From positions 27,543-91,542 of the forward strand of contig JNDT01001594.1 of NCBI GenBank assembly GCA_000697055.1: a stretch of 64,000 bases of DNA, in the 5' to 3' direction. Below, piece by piece: positions 24,605-35,514 of the stretch. This DNA is from Saksenaea vasiformis B4078 (Eukaryota; Mucoromycota; Mucoromycetes; Mucorales; Saksenaeaceae). A program made the translations under genes and the position numbers. The notes beneath the pieces are model-generated. The model did no database searches. It worked only from the letters and a program-made list of their open reading frames with translations, and had not been told where the DNA came from. The stretch's first letter is position 1. Each line of letters begins with the position of its first letter.

Positions 24605-26122
24605 ATGGACCGTAACACCACCGGTCTCTATGATGTCTTGGGTATCCAAAAATCGGCCACACCGGAAGAAATTAAAAAGGTAGATAACGACATGACAAGT
24701 ACCAGACTGGTTTGACACAACGCCATTCTTAGGCATACAGAAGACTGGCGCTTCGGTACCATCCTGATAAAAATCCAGACAGTGCTGATCAGGTACATCA
24801 AGAACAAATCGCAGGGTGGAATAAAGCAATTAACTTCGTCATAGTTCAAAGCTATTAGCCATGCATACGAGGTAAAATAAGGGGAAACTCGGAACTCTCA
24901 TTCGAGCATTGTAACGAACCAGGCACATTTTACAATAGGTTCTCAGCGATGAACAGAAACGACGTGTATATGATCGGTATGGCGAATTGGGTCTTCAAAT
25001 GATGGGTACAGTGGCTAGCCCATTATTCGATCCCGAAATCGAGTCCATGCTGTGTTCCATGATGCTCCTTGTTTCTTTGGTGATTGCACTATTGATTATA
25101 TTCTTCGCTTTCTTGACCGTCCGAATCGACGGGATTACTCAGTGGAGCTGGGCTGTTGTTTGGATCCCACTGTGGATTATCGATGTTGTGTGCTGCTATG
25201 CTGCATTCCAACATGTGTTAAAGGCTTTGACAGGCGACGACGAAAAAGAGGATGAAGAAGAAGATGATGGCGAAGGACGTACGAGCGAAGGTGTTCGGGC
25301 GGCGAGGCGACGTATGCGACTGTTACGAAGACTTCTGTACCTTTTTTACTGGGTGCTGCTTGTCCTCTTCCAGATCTTCATCGTGTTGCGACTTGACGAT
25401 ATCGTATCATGGTCTGCTGCTATCGTATTTGCACCTTACTTTGCTCTCGAGGGTCTCCACTTTTTACTTGGCGTAATCAGCTATATTATGGCAATGATGG
25501 TCATAACCCGTCAGATGAAGGCTGATGAAGAGTATAAAGGAAGACTTGGCGTGCAAGTGTTGAAACTGACCTTCCATGAATTCTGGTTCTTTGTGCTGCG
25601 AATCGTTCTATTTATTCTGATAGTACTCAGGATTGATCGTATCATTGAATGCTCGTGGGGCATCGTGTTTATCCCGCTTTACCTGGTCGGGGTCAAATAT
25701 GCTATTCAATTGATCCTGAGCTACCGGATGTACAGTCGTCTGCCCCAACCTGAAATTGCGCAACAAGGCAAGATCACCGTGATGTTAGGCGCTGTGGCTT
25801 TTGTCGTTGGTGGGGCGCTGTTCTATGCACTTGTCGGGCTTCTCGCTAGACGACTGGATGGGATTGTGTTTATTCAAATGTCGCACGTCTTTGTCCCCAT
25901 TTTCATCGTTTTGGTAAGTTCCAAACCGGAGGTCTTCATATTTTTTTAATCATTCCTTTATAGTCACTTTTAATTTGTTGTTCTGGATGTTGTTTACCGT
26001 GCATGTTAATGGCTTCATCCGTAGGCGATCTAGACGATCCAGAACAGCAACAAAATTTGGTAGATCCAAATAGGCGTATTACTCAAGCCGGCGAAACGCC
26101 GACATCTTCCATTCTTACATAG
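24605..26122 (+). CDS. J-domain protein fused to a TMEM185-like multi-pass membrane region
   Basis: Exons 24605-24679, 24733-24792, 24845-24871, 24939-25913, 25964-26122; 431 residues. Residues 1 to about 70 form a canonical J domain: GLYDVLGIQKSATPEEIKK, LALRYHPDKNP with the HPD motif, and YEVLSDEQKRRVYDRYG. The rest is a polytopic membrane region with four internal repeats (VRIDGITQWSW, LRLDDIVSWSA, LRIDRIIECSW, RRLDGIVFIQM), each next to hydrophobic helices, as in the TMEM185/fragile-X-F family. An acidic loop (DDEKEDEEEDDGE) lies after the first pair. The C-tail has a cysteine cluster (CCSGCCLPC), possibly acylated. Likely an endomembrane Hsp40 recruiting Hsp70 to a membrane; the exact role is unknown. 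Confidence 0.88.
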
Positions 26123-26458
26123 ACAAACATGTTTTGTACTAGCTAACTTCTCCTTTCCCTTTTTTCTGTACTTTTACTTCAATTTATCGTTTAATGGCAT
26201 AGCAATACAAAAAATATAACCTTTTTCTTTTTTGGCTTCTTCTTTTGTTGATTGGTCAAGGTGCCGTATAGCCGTGCCAAAGAGGATTCTCGGCAAAATG
26301 GATCCAATGTGGCTGGTTCGGCAGGTGGCGGTGGAAACAGTTATGACCGCCGCTACAATATTGCAGACAACAGACGGAGATTTGAAAATGCGGAGTACCT
26401 CTTTGTTACCGTTCTTGTTCTTTCACACATTCATTATTCGAGAAATTTTGACATAACC
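26123..26458. other. Intergenic region with an in-frame open stretch before the PAP2 gene
   Basis: 336 bases. From about 26252 the frame of the next gene is open (AKEDSRQNGSNVAGSAGG, NSYDRRYNIADNRRRFENAE) but has no ATG before 26459. It may be an upstream coding exon with an unseen start exon, or chance. Left part: 3' end of the J-domain gene. Confidence 0.4.
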
Positions 26459-27798
26459 ATGGCGGGTCTAGACTGGAGAAATCCTCATAAACGCAGGCTT
26501 ATTATCTCATATATGACTGACTGGCTAATGGTCGTTATGATGACGGCTGTATTCTTTGCCATTGACATCATACCGCCATTCCATCGCGATTTTTCCTTGA
26601 CGGACAAGACTATCATGTTTCCATATACTGAAAAAGAAGCAGTGCCTATATGGTCGCTTGCTGTAAGTTTCAAACCAGATATCTGGAAAAGCACACCTTG
26701 ATTAACTCGAGAATAGTTTATTGCATTTTTGGGACCTATTATCATTATGGGGATTGTCTCTTGGGGTATCCAGCGCAGCCCACATGATTTCCACGTAGCT
26801 GTTCTTGGTAAAAACCGCGGCTGAGCAAAACTGAATACTGAGTTTATTATAGGCCTTTGCCTGGGATTATCTATGACGGTTATGCTGACGGACGTAATCA
26901 AGGTCCGTATAGTCCATTTCTAAATTCGCTGTACGTTAATAAGTTGGATGATCAGATTACTGCCGGAAGAGCTCGTCCTGATATGCTATCACGGTGTAAG
27001 CCGCCGTTGGATGCAGCTGACCCGCCACTAGGTCTATCCAACTATACCATTTGCACAACCCCCGCCGACACACATATGATGAAGGATGGTTTCAAGAGTT
27101 TTCCAAGCGGGCATTCGTCATGTGAGTGCCTCTTTTCTGGGGGGAAAGGGAGAGTACAGAAATCAGAAATTAGGAACTCACTATAAAAAATGCATACATA
27201 CAGTTTCTTTTGCTGGATTAGGATATCTTGCTCTTTACATTGCTGGAAAGATGCGCATGTTTGACGAACGAGGGGTAAGTCATTATCGTAATAGGATGAT
27301 ACTAATTTTACATTCTCAATAGTATACGTACAAAGGATTTATTTTCTCGTTCCCTGTCATTGGTGCACTTTTGATAGCTATCTCTCGTACCCGGGATTAC
27401 CGACATCACTGGCAGGATGTGTTTATCGGATCCCTTCTAGGTACAAAAAAAAAGGAAGAGCGACGTAATGCGTTTCTGATCTTTCTAAATCTGGCTTACT
27501 AGGTTCTGCATGTGCTTATTTTGCGTATCGCCAGTACTTCCCATCTTTATCCCACAGGCATTGTCACAACGCTTTTGAAGCACGACTTTCACCAGGTGAC
27601 TACAGCGACATTCCTAGTATTCGGGATGAAGGTGCAGTGCATTCTCGTATTGGCCGGCCAGCGGCAGATAGTACCACTGGGGACAGCGCGGAATCGGCGT
27701 ACAGGTTGCAGGATACTGCACGGTATCAAATAGATCTCGGAAACAGCACAGAGTTGGGAACTGCGCCCACTGATGTATTCCAACACCATAACAAGTAG
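26459..27798 (+). CDS. PAP2-family lipid phosphatase, Dpp1/LPP-like
   Basis: Integral membrane phosphatase removing phosphate from diacylglycerol pyrophosphate or phosphatidate. Exons 26459-26662, 26717-26807, 26853-26902, 26956-27121, 27204-27274, 27323-27440, 27503-27798; 331 residues. The three PAP2 signature motifs are complete: KITAGRARP (KxxxxxxRP), SFPSGHSS (PSGH), and [12 protein letters not shown] (SRxxxxxHxxxD). Hydrophobic segments surround them ([36 protein letters not shown]). DMLSRC and [11 protein letters not shown] match the fungal Dpp1 group. The C-tail is soluble and low in hydrophobicity. The ATG at 26459 matches the usual family start, but the open frame upstream leaves some doubt. 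Confidence 0.92.
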
Positions 27799-29664
27799 CG
27801 AAAATGGCTGAACAGATTCCATCATTGCATGCGGTTGATGATTGCACTTAAATTTTTATAGTGCACTAAACATTGTATTCCCCCAATCCACGTTTAACGT
27901 TGTTTAACATTAAACTAAAAGTGTGGCTGATGTAGCAATTGGTGAGGCGGAAGTAATATTAGCGCAAGGGGAAATGGTAGACAGTAACACAAATTGCTAT
28001 TGTTGTCGGAATACATCGTGAACCAGCTGAGCCCAATGACAGAGGTGCTTGGTGCTTGGTCCCTGGTATCCGAGGAATAATGGGATATCATACACTACCA
28101 TAGTGTTTGGGTCACTTGAAACTTGTCCCATTCATATCCGAACCATGCGAACCTTCCCATACATGTACATATTCAATCGTATCAAAGCAAAAGCATCTAG
28201 GTTACGTAAAACGCATACTCACGCTTTGACCGTCGTCCCACCAGTAGGTTGCTACCTGCGGTTATGAAGCGGAGAGCAAATGTCAGTCGCAAGTATCGTC
28301 GCAAAGTAAATGTGCAGAAGCCTATGTTGCATTGTCAGCGTTCGGATGAGACAGAACGGGTACGTTAGTCAGAAGTTCGATGAAGTTATTGGAAAAAGCG
28401 GTGGAAACAGAGCAGTAAGTATTCATTCATAAAGGATATATGAGTCAAAAGGAGAGTGCTGAAAGGCGTATGCGCCATAGGCGCGCCAGATGACAAAGAC
28501 AGTAATATGTTCCGTACGAAGTAGAAATGATGGCGGTTCTTGAATGAGAATGCAGGGCTGCTTCAGGGAGTTCGGGGGTTGTCTGGCAGATGGCGGTGGC
28601 CAGCGCCAGACGTGGGACTAGCTGGAAACAATTCTTAGGCGACCGACAAAAAGATTTGGCTGATCTTTATAAAAGGGCGCTTGATATAGCTGACAGAGAG
28701 GTGAGGACATTTGTTAACGCAATCATCGTGTCGATCATCTGCTTCCTTTTGGTTTTTATTCTTTTTGGTAGAGCACAGGACTGCTTGGACAGCACAAGCT
28801 TATCTGTCACCTCCTGGAGTATCTAGATGACGCATACTGAGGAGCGTCAGAAAATTAACATGTATCAGCATGCTTTCGGACTAGGCTCAATGTATTTCTA
28901 TTGTTAATGACTTCATTACTTCGTCAAGGGATAGAACTCTTACCGTATTACGATATATTTATATTTGTGATCCCTTACGCATGACCTTTCATTGCATGTA
29001 CTGGTGGAAGCACATGGGAATATATTCCGAGGCTCGCAGATTATTTGACTCTTCTCATACATACACCTGATATCTACCTGTGCGATGATGGAAAGACTCT
29101 AGAACACCAGAACAGTGTGCTTGTTGGAAAGCCACGGAAACCGAATCGTCGTGGATCAACTAGAGAAGCAGGTGCGGCGTGAGGTTGAAAAGAACCGGAG
29201 AGGTGAGCCTCCGCCATTGGTGAGTATAAATTTGAGGCTTCATTGAGATTAATCTGGATTTGGGAGCGGAAGGACGATTGCGTGATGTTGTCGATCATAG
29301 TGGGCAAGACTATACTGGATCAAAGCATGTAGTACATAGCACAAGCGCGCAAGATCGTGGGCTTCTTAAAGAAACGAAGAACACTACTAATGCTAGCTGA
29401 CCAGTTCCATCATGATGCTGGTGAACTGACCATTCTCAATGGCGAAACCGTTTGAAAGGATCCTGTACGAACTGGTACTCGGAAACTGACGTTGGATTGG
29501 GAATGTCCGTTATTTTGCGATCCCTGAGCAACATCTAATCATGACAAGCCTTATTTAGCATCCTTGTACTACAGTCTCTTTGAAAATGTATTTTGACCCT
29601 CTCAGATTATTTGTCCTCTCTTCTCATATTATCTGATATTACGGGAACAAAAGGAATTCCAAGT
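27799..29664. other. Long spacer downstream of the PAP2 gene
   Basis: 1.87 kb. No convincing gene. A 78-residue open frame at 28590-28826 has one hydrophobic segment (IIVSIICFLLVFILFG) but no homology I recognise. The stretch 28270-28410 vaguely recalls the RNase H end of a Ty1/copia element (AEAYVALS) but is interrupted by stops. Frame remnants at 29074-29307 are not recognisable. Confidence 0.4.
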
Positions 29665-29995
29665 TGGTTTGACCGTTGCTATCTACCTGATTCCCATGGT
29701 TATTAGTTTTGCCATTGGTATCTACCGAACTTCCATGCTATTAGTTGCGCCATGGGCATATACCAATTTCGTCGATTTCTGTATGACTTTCTACAGAGAT
29801 CGCGTGGTTATTAATCCCGCCATCAACCTATTCGCACGTTTGTTGGGTTTCGCCATGGTATCTATTAATTATGCATGGTTATTGGTTTCTGTGCGGGCAT
29901 CCTTCTATTTCGCATGGCGATTGAGCTTTTTATGGGTTTCTACCGGTTTTGCATGGTTACTAGTTTCGCCATTTGATATCTATTGATTCGCATGA
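29665..29995 (+). repeat. Degenerate minisatellite, about 40-50 bp units
   Basis: Repeated words GGTTATTAGTTTYGCCAT, GGTATCTAYY and TTTCGCATGG recur six or seven times with varying spacing. The same motif is found at 33415-33545, at the matching position upstream of the second peroxiredoxin-like gene. The open frame across it is a by-product of the repeat. Confidence 0.75.
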
Positions 29996-30570
29996 CTATC
30001 GGTTTTGTCGCAGATATTCATTGGCTTCGTAAATTATACGCCTTCGCACTCATTGTAAAGCAATTAAAGCAATTCACGCGATATAAGGATTGAGCAATCA
30101 AGGTCATGTACGAAAATTCAGGTCAAGGTATCAGTGTACCTCTGTAGGCAGCTCCTATCGGTTTTACATCTCCTTAGACCGAAAGCCTCGACGTAACAAA
30201 TCGCGCTTCCTCCGATGGTCATGCCGCTTTTACTAGGTTATTGAAGTCTAGCGGTTTACCTGGAAGTGTCTGATTCTAGACCATTTCGTTCCTATTTTAT
30301 TGAAGAAAAACTCTTGCTCATCTCACGCACGAGTATTGAATCAGTTTCCGATCATGTTACATGGCAGCTTTTAGCCATCCAATATGCGATGACATTGCTC
30401 CCCATGGAAATTGGCATTAATTTGTATCTGACAGGTACAGTATTTTGTCCGATTGTTATCAAACATGGGTTTCAAAGCGCATCCAAGATAACAGGTTCTG
30501 CAGGAAAGAGAGCGGTTTGAGATTTTTGTAGTGCCGTCACTGCACCAATCAATCTTCCAGAAGTAATTGA

Positions 30571-30580
30571 AGATATAAAA
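30571..30580 (+). promoter_or_regulatory. TATA box of the first peroxiredoxin-like gene
   Basis: AGATATAAAA lies 52-61 bases before the proposed start codon at 30632. The same GATTGAAGATATAAAA-type block lies at the matching distance before the second gene. Confidence 0.65.
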
Positions 30581-30631
30581 GTCGATTCTGTCAAACCTTC
30601 GTGTGCATCCTCCTTGCAAGTAAAAAGAAGA

Positions 30632-31342
30632 ATGCGTAAGTATTCCGAAAACACATTGAGAGACAATAATCTGTATGCTTATCGTTGCTCGTAGTCAGAA
30701 TCAACGAAACCGCCCCCGACCTTAAGGCCCGCGCTGTTTATGATAGCAGGACTGTCAAGGATTTCTCGCTCAATGACTATCGCAAGCAGATGCAGAATAA
30801 GTACATCGTGTTACTCTGGTACCCTATGGACACCACTTTTATTGATTACGGAGAATTCATGGAATTCTCCGACCGCATGAAGGAATTCGAGGATATGCAT
30901 GCCACCGTCGTCGCTGCCAACACTGAATCTGGTGAGTGGATGGAACCACTTTTTTTTTCCCTTTTAAAAGACAAATTGTCTATCATTAACTTGCCGTTGT
31001 GTAGCGGAGGATCATGAGGACTGGTTGAGACAATATAAAGACAGAGTTAGATTCCCTCTTTTGTCCGTTGACAAAGAAACTGCCAAACGTTATGGTATCT
31101 ACTGTGAAGATAAATCCTGTGCTCTTCCTAGTTATTTCGTCATCAGTCCCGACAACGAGATCCGTCACATAATCGTCGACGACCCTAGGATGCATCGCCC
31201 TGTTCACAAGGCCTATAGCTCCGTTAACAGAATCCTCGATGTCCTTGCGGAACTACAGGGAATAACTCGGAAGCCCCACGCGGATACTTCCACCCTGTCC
31301 GGTTTTGTGGGAAACGTTTCTCGTCTCGTCTCTGGCGTTTGA
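30632..31342 (+). CDS. Peroxiredoxin-fold protein lacking the peroxidatic cysteine, copy 1
   Basis: AhpC/TSA-fold protein of 192 residues. Exons 30632-30635, 30695-30931, 31005-31342. The first exon is only four coding bases (ATGC), mirrored in the paralogue at 34181. The fold is clear: APDLKARAVYDSRTVKDFSL, YIVLLWYPMDTTFIDYGEFM, EFSDRMKEFEDMHATVV, RFPLLSVDKETAKRYGI, ALPSYFVISPDNEIRHIIV. In active enzymes the centre reads PxxxTxxCP. Here it is PMDTTFIDY, so the peroxidatic Cys is Asp and the next Pro is Tyr. Cys residues elsewhere (YCEDKSCA) are not in the resolving position. Peroxidase activity is therefore not expected. The frame, splice sites and promoter are intact. Confidence 0.88.
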
Positions 31343-32528
31343 ATGTGGGACCACAGATTTGAAGCAAACAGCAGTAGGATAGTCGAATGGTATTGTACAT
31401 ACCCTGCGATATTTAGTGAATTTGGTGAACATAAAGCGCAGTTTGTAACAACAAATGACAAATGAGAGTATCTAACAGAAGAGGAAAAGAAATATAGCAA
31501 ACATCCAACAACGGAGAGCCCGAAAGCGAGAGCGCAAACTAACCGCACAACAGGCTAGATGGTCCCAACCCAAGTCTTCTTTTTTCTTTCTACATCTAAT
31601 CAATCTATTATTTTCTTCTATCCTTATCTTTTGGGACGGACCTCTAGATGAAGACATCCATGTCGATAAGCCAATACGAAGAAACTACCGATGTTTCTAC
31701 TCTACACTCTTACTGTACTGTCTAAATACCTAATATATTCTGTAAAATGCCATGAGAGCTTCGCAGCTCTGTCGTGGAAGGGATAACGATCTAAGCAATA
31801 TAAAATAAAAAATTCGAAAGCCTCTCGGTTAATGAGTCAGACGCCAACCATACAGTGTCTTCTGGCTTACTTCCGTCAACTCTTTCGTTGTGACCTTTTT
31901 CTTTTGTTTTGCTAGAAGAAGACTCTGAGATTATTGCAGCGCTCTATTGGTGCCGATTAGGTTAGAACCGCTCAATTATCTTCTCTTCAGTGATTACCCA
32001 GTCTCTATTAAGAATAGTTCGATAAATATGACCTCCATGTAACTAAAATAAGATAGATATTTTTTATGGTTATGCAGAGAGCTGCACTGTCTTTAGAAAA
32101 TCTCCAAAAAGTCTTCATTTCCCTTATATCAATCGAGAATCCACTGAATCTCCGCAAAGTCCAAACGACTCCAAATCATCCAAAATATCTAGCTATGTAG
32201 AAAAAATTCAGATATCGTAATAAATATTACGAAGATGATTTGGAAGATTTTTAAGGAGATTTTCTTCTTATAGTGTGCCTACTTATGCCACAGATATCTG
32301 AGACTTGGCATTGTTAGTTTCTGTATAGATATTTCCCGGCTTCGCATGGCTACAATCGTCCCTCGATTAGGTCGTCCCTAATAGGGTCAACTCTCAATAA
32401 GATTAACCTACTTCCATACTCTTCTATCTTAATAGCAGGGAAATTGTCAACTTCTACCTAATTTCCATTTCAATCCGTCTTGACGGGTTGAAATTTTTAA
32501 TGACTTGGTATTAGAAAAATATTTTTAT
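31343..32528. other. Spacer, 3' flank of the first peroxiredoxin-like gene
   Basis: 1.19 kb, AT-rich, no gene recognised. Short motifs of the minisatellite (TTCGCATGGCTA near 32340) appear once. Confidence 0.4.
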
Positions 32529-33015
32529 TTATATACGTTCTGGAAGACTGAAATAAAAAGCGATTTTTGATTGCTTACAGTTTAGCATTGCCTGATAGGT
32601 GTCCCGTAAGCTTTGCAACCCGGGAAATGTCATGATAATCTTAGGATCCAAATCATCTTTGTTGTCTAATATACCGAACAGCGTGTTGAAACGGTAGACC
32701 TTCTCAGCAGCCATTAGAGGGATTCTATCAGGCGTCGTGGGATATTCTGCTTCTATCCCGTCGTCATTATTTCCATCATCATTATTTCCATCGTCATTAT
32801 CCGCTCCTCTTCCAACACCACATCTACAATCTGATCATCTTTATATATGATTCCAAATGATACGTGAAACAACAATGGTAACATTCCTTGCACCAATTAT
32901 ATCTCCCGAGATTTTTCCCGGTTCTATCTAATGATTCCATTGGTACAATGGCAGAATTGGGACGAATCACAAGCTGATGGTGACCTGGATGATCGATAGT
33001 GAAATTCAGGAACAA
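32529..33015 (-). pseudogene. Unrecognised minus-strand coding remnant
   Basis: Two adjacent minus-strand open stretches. 33015-32824 reads IDHPGHHQLVIRPNSAIVPM and then a cysteine cluster (CKECYHCC). 32834-32529 reads an Asp/Asn/Gly repeat (DDGNNDDGNNDDG), then EAEYPTTPDRIPLMAAEKVY and FNTLFGILDNKDDLDPKI. They are in different frames with no usable intron between them. Composition looks protein-like, so this may be a broken gene of a mobile element. No function assigned. Confidence 0.3.
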
Positions 33016-33414
33016 CAGTTAAGAGACCGAATGTCGGAAACGGGAGATCGTGAAGCTAGTGTAACAATAAAGTCTCTTACAACTGATACATTGATGAGTC
33101 AGTGCATTTGTAGCATCCTATCGTGCAAAGTCATCTACATAAAGAAAACAAAGAATAGATCTCATCACCAGCGAGATACGTCTGCTGACGTGTTCTAAAA
33201 ACCATCAGAATAGGAGCTGTTTATTTTAAAGTAATGTGTCGAAACTGGACATACTAGAAGCTTGGAGGAATCTCATAGGTAATGAACCGTGTCAAGCGAG
33301 TTCAACCCTTGCCCTCCCGGATAATCGTTGAACCTCCTCACCAATATTCAACTCTCAGTAAGGTCAACCTCCAGCAACCCCCAAGGGTTGATCTTATTGG
33401 GTGACGACTGTATT
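33016..33414. other. Non-coding spacer
   Basis: About 400 bases; an open frame at 32977-33198 has no recognisable features. Nothing else seen. Confidence 0.35.
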
Positions 33415-33545
33415 GATTTATGTATGTATCTATTGGCATCCACAGGATTTGTACGGCTGTTAGTTTCGTCATAATGTCTACCAACTTTGCATGGTTATTG
33501 GTTTCGCCATGGGTACATACTGACTCCGCATGGCTATGCCCCAGA
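33415..33545 (+). repeat. Degenerate minisatellite, second block
   Basis: Same motif as 29665-29995 (GGTTATTGGTTTCGCCATGG, TTTGCATGG, GGTACATAC), about three units. It lies at the equivalent place in the duplicated peroxiredoxin unit. Confidence 0.7.
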
Positions 33546-34110
33546 TTATTAGTAGCTGAGCAAATTACGTATATTTCTCCAGAGGCCATTCTAAAGACAG
33601 TATCTTCGTCAGCAATCGGAACATGTATAGGTCTTTGTTGCAGTACTGAGTAACCGAGATCATGCACTACATTTCAGGCCGCGATACCCAAGTCCTCTGT
33701 AGCTATTTCCTGGTAGTCTCTATCTTCTTTGCCTAAACTGATATGAAAGCCCATGGGTATTACTTCTGAACGAAAGTCTCGACGGAACGGATCGTATTTC
33801 TTCCGACAGTCATGCCGCTTTCGCTAGGCTATTAAAGTTTAGCGCTTCATCTTGGAAGGGCCTGATCCTAGACTGCTGTATTCCGATTTTGTTAAAGAAA
33901 TAGTTATTAGTCATATTCCACAATAGCATTGTATTGGTTTTCAGGAAGTTTATATAGTAGATCTCAGTAGCCTCATACATGACGGTTTTACCTCCCATAA
34001 CAAATTGATATCACTTAAAATCTGATCTGGTTTTTATTAATCATGGGTTTCAAAGAGCTTATTTGATTTTAGTGTAATCACTCCGCTGGATCTGTCTGCC
34101 AGAAGTGATT

Positions 34111-34123
34111 GAAGATATAAAAA
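34111..34123 (+). promoter_or_regulatory. TATA box of the second peroxiredoxin-like gene
   Basis: GAAGATATAAAAA lies about 60-70 bases before the ATG at 34181. It sits inside a block (CAGAAGTGATTGAAGATATA) shared with the region before 30632. Confidence 0.65.
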
Positions 34124-34180
34124 GTCTAATCCACCGGGACCTTCTTGCGCTGTCCATCTTCCTCGGAAATACAAAGAAGA

Positions 34181-34841
34181 ATGAGTAACTATTCGAATAC
34201 ACTTTGACAGACAGTACCTGTAAGCTTACTTATTGTGCATAGCTGCCCAAGTTCTACAGCGTGCTCCTGAGATCCCCCAGTATGGCTATGATGAGAATGG
34301 CAACAAGGCGAACTACTCGTTGAGTACGTTCTTTAGTACACCCAAATACGCCAAGTACCAGTACCTAGTGCTCGTCTGGTGCCCGCGGTACACTGGTAAT
34401 AACAAACAGTATTGCGAGCAAGTCTGGGACATCTCTAACAACGTAGACAAATTTGAGAATGTGGGCGCCAAGGTTGTCATTGCCACCGGTGAAGAAAGTG
34501 AGTACATAAGAGGTGCTTTTCTTTTCTTGAAAAACAGAGGTTGAAGGACAAGAACTGTTTACTTATTTATTTTCTGTTGTGCAGTGAGTACCCTGAACCT
34601 TTCGATGCATAATCCACCTCCAAATGGTTTCCGAGGGTTAAGCGTACCTTTCTTGGGTAGTGGTAAGGACGAAGCAGAGAAGTACGGTGTTGGGATGCCC
34701 CATGGGGATGTTTGCCCTAGCTATTTCATCATCGACCGCGATCTTAATATCCGTCAAATAACCATGGAAGAATCTAAAATATGTCGCTCCGTCGATGAAG
34801 TCTGCGAACTTATTCAGGAACTACAGCCTAGACAGCAGTAA
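34181..34841 (+). CDS. Peroxiredoxin-fold protein with a rearranged active site, copy 2
   Basis: Diverged tandem paralogue of the gene at 30632; 171 residues. Exons 34181-34184 (ATGA, four bases), 34243-34497, 34585-34841. The same architecture is seen: YQYLVLVWCPRYTGNNKQYC at the active-site strand, then NNVDKFENVGAKVVIATGEE, VPFLGSGKDEAEKYGVG, CPSYFIIDRDLNIRQITMEE and RSVDEVCELIQELQ. The C-terminal part is close to typical 2-Cys peroxiredoxins. The PxxxTxxC motif is lost: a Cys precedes the Pro (WCP) and another lies ten residues after it, neither at the canonical spot. No C-terminal resolving-Cys segment is present. Residual thiol chemistry is possible but unproven. Confidence 0.85.
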
Positions 34842-35237
34842 CTGCTAGAAATGGTTGAAGCTTTTTTCAGAGGTTTACTCAAGTAAAAGCGGTGAAAGCA
34901 TGACGTGGAATGTATACTATTTGTTGTGTACATATCTGACAAAAAAGTTTGGCAATAAACCTCGAAATTAACAATGGTGAAAAGGCTTACATGTAATCAG
35001 CATATATACGTTCCTGCCAACGTTTGACATCATATCGCCATAACATGTTACGAGTCTGAAAAGCGAGCATGCTATGCAGTGTACTCCTCTTTCTTTAGTC
35101 ATACGCTTATAATGTTCCTCTGCAGACATTCCAAGTATATGTGAAGCATGGTAAACAGTTCTTAAATACATCAAGATTTTACTGTTGTCGTGTCCGAATC
35201 CTTTGTCATACATAATATTACGGCAAATAGGTTGGTT
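34842..35237. other. Spacer before R2 copy 2
   Basis: About 400 bases; 3' flank of the second peroxiredoxin-like gene. No gene recognised; the minus-strand open frame is not protein-like. Confidence 0.35.
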
Positions 35238-35510
35238 GAGGCGGACGTCCAGAAGTTTTGTATATATGAAATCGTTTCCCGAATTGAAAGATGACGAATA
35301 AATATGCAACATCTGAGCGGTCTCTGATGTTCTAAGAAATATGGTTTATTGAAATGATCGCTGCTATACGATAGTGTAGACATTTCTAAAAGAGGACGCA
35401 CTCATTTTATTTAGAAAGGGTCTTTTGAAAGAGCTGATGTGTGATGTACGAACACGCAGCGTTCGCTCGACTTTCGGATGTTCTGAGAGACACAACCATC
35501 CTCCTCTGCA
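35238..35510 (+). repeat. Dispersed repeat family R2, copy 2
   Basis: Matches 13886-14160 in the same orientation (AAAGATGACGAATAAATATG, GATGTTCTAAGAAATATGG, TGAAATGATCGCTGCTATAC, AGAGGACGCACTC, GAACACGCAGCGTTCG). It forms the left border of the subtilase array. Confidence 0.85.
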
Positions 35511-35514
35511 GTGC

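Noticed and set aside
28255..28420. Possible Ty1/copia RNase H remnant (SKCQSQ...AEAYVALS)
   Set aside because: Only a short resemblance, with stops close by and no integrase, reverse transcriptase or LTR nearby. Too weak to annotate.
29669..29986. 105-codon frame with repeated WLLVS-like motifs as a membrane protein
   Set aside because: It is produced by the minisatellite units; no start context, no splice signals and no conservation at 33415 beyond the repeat.
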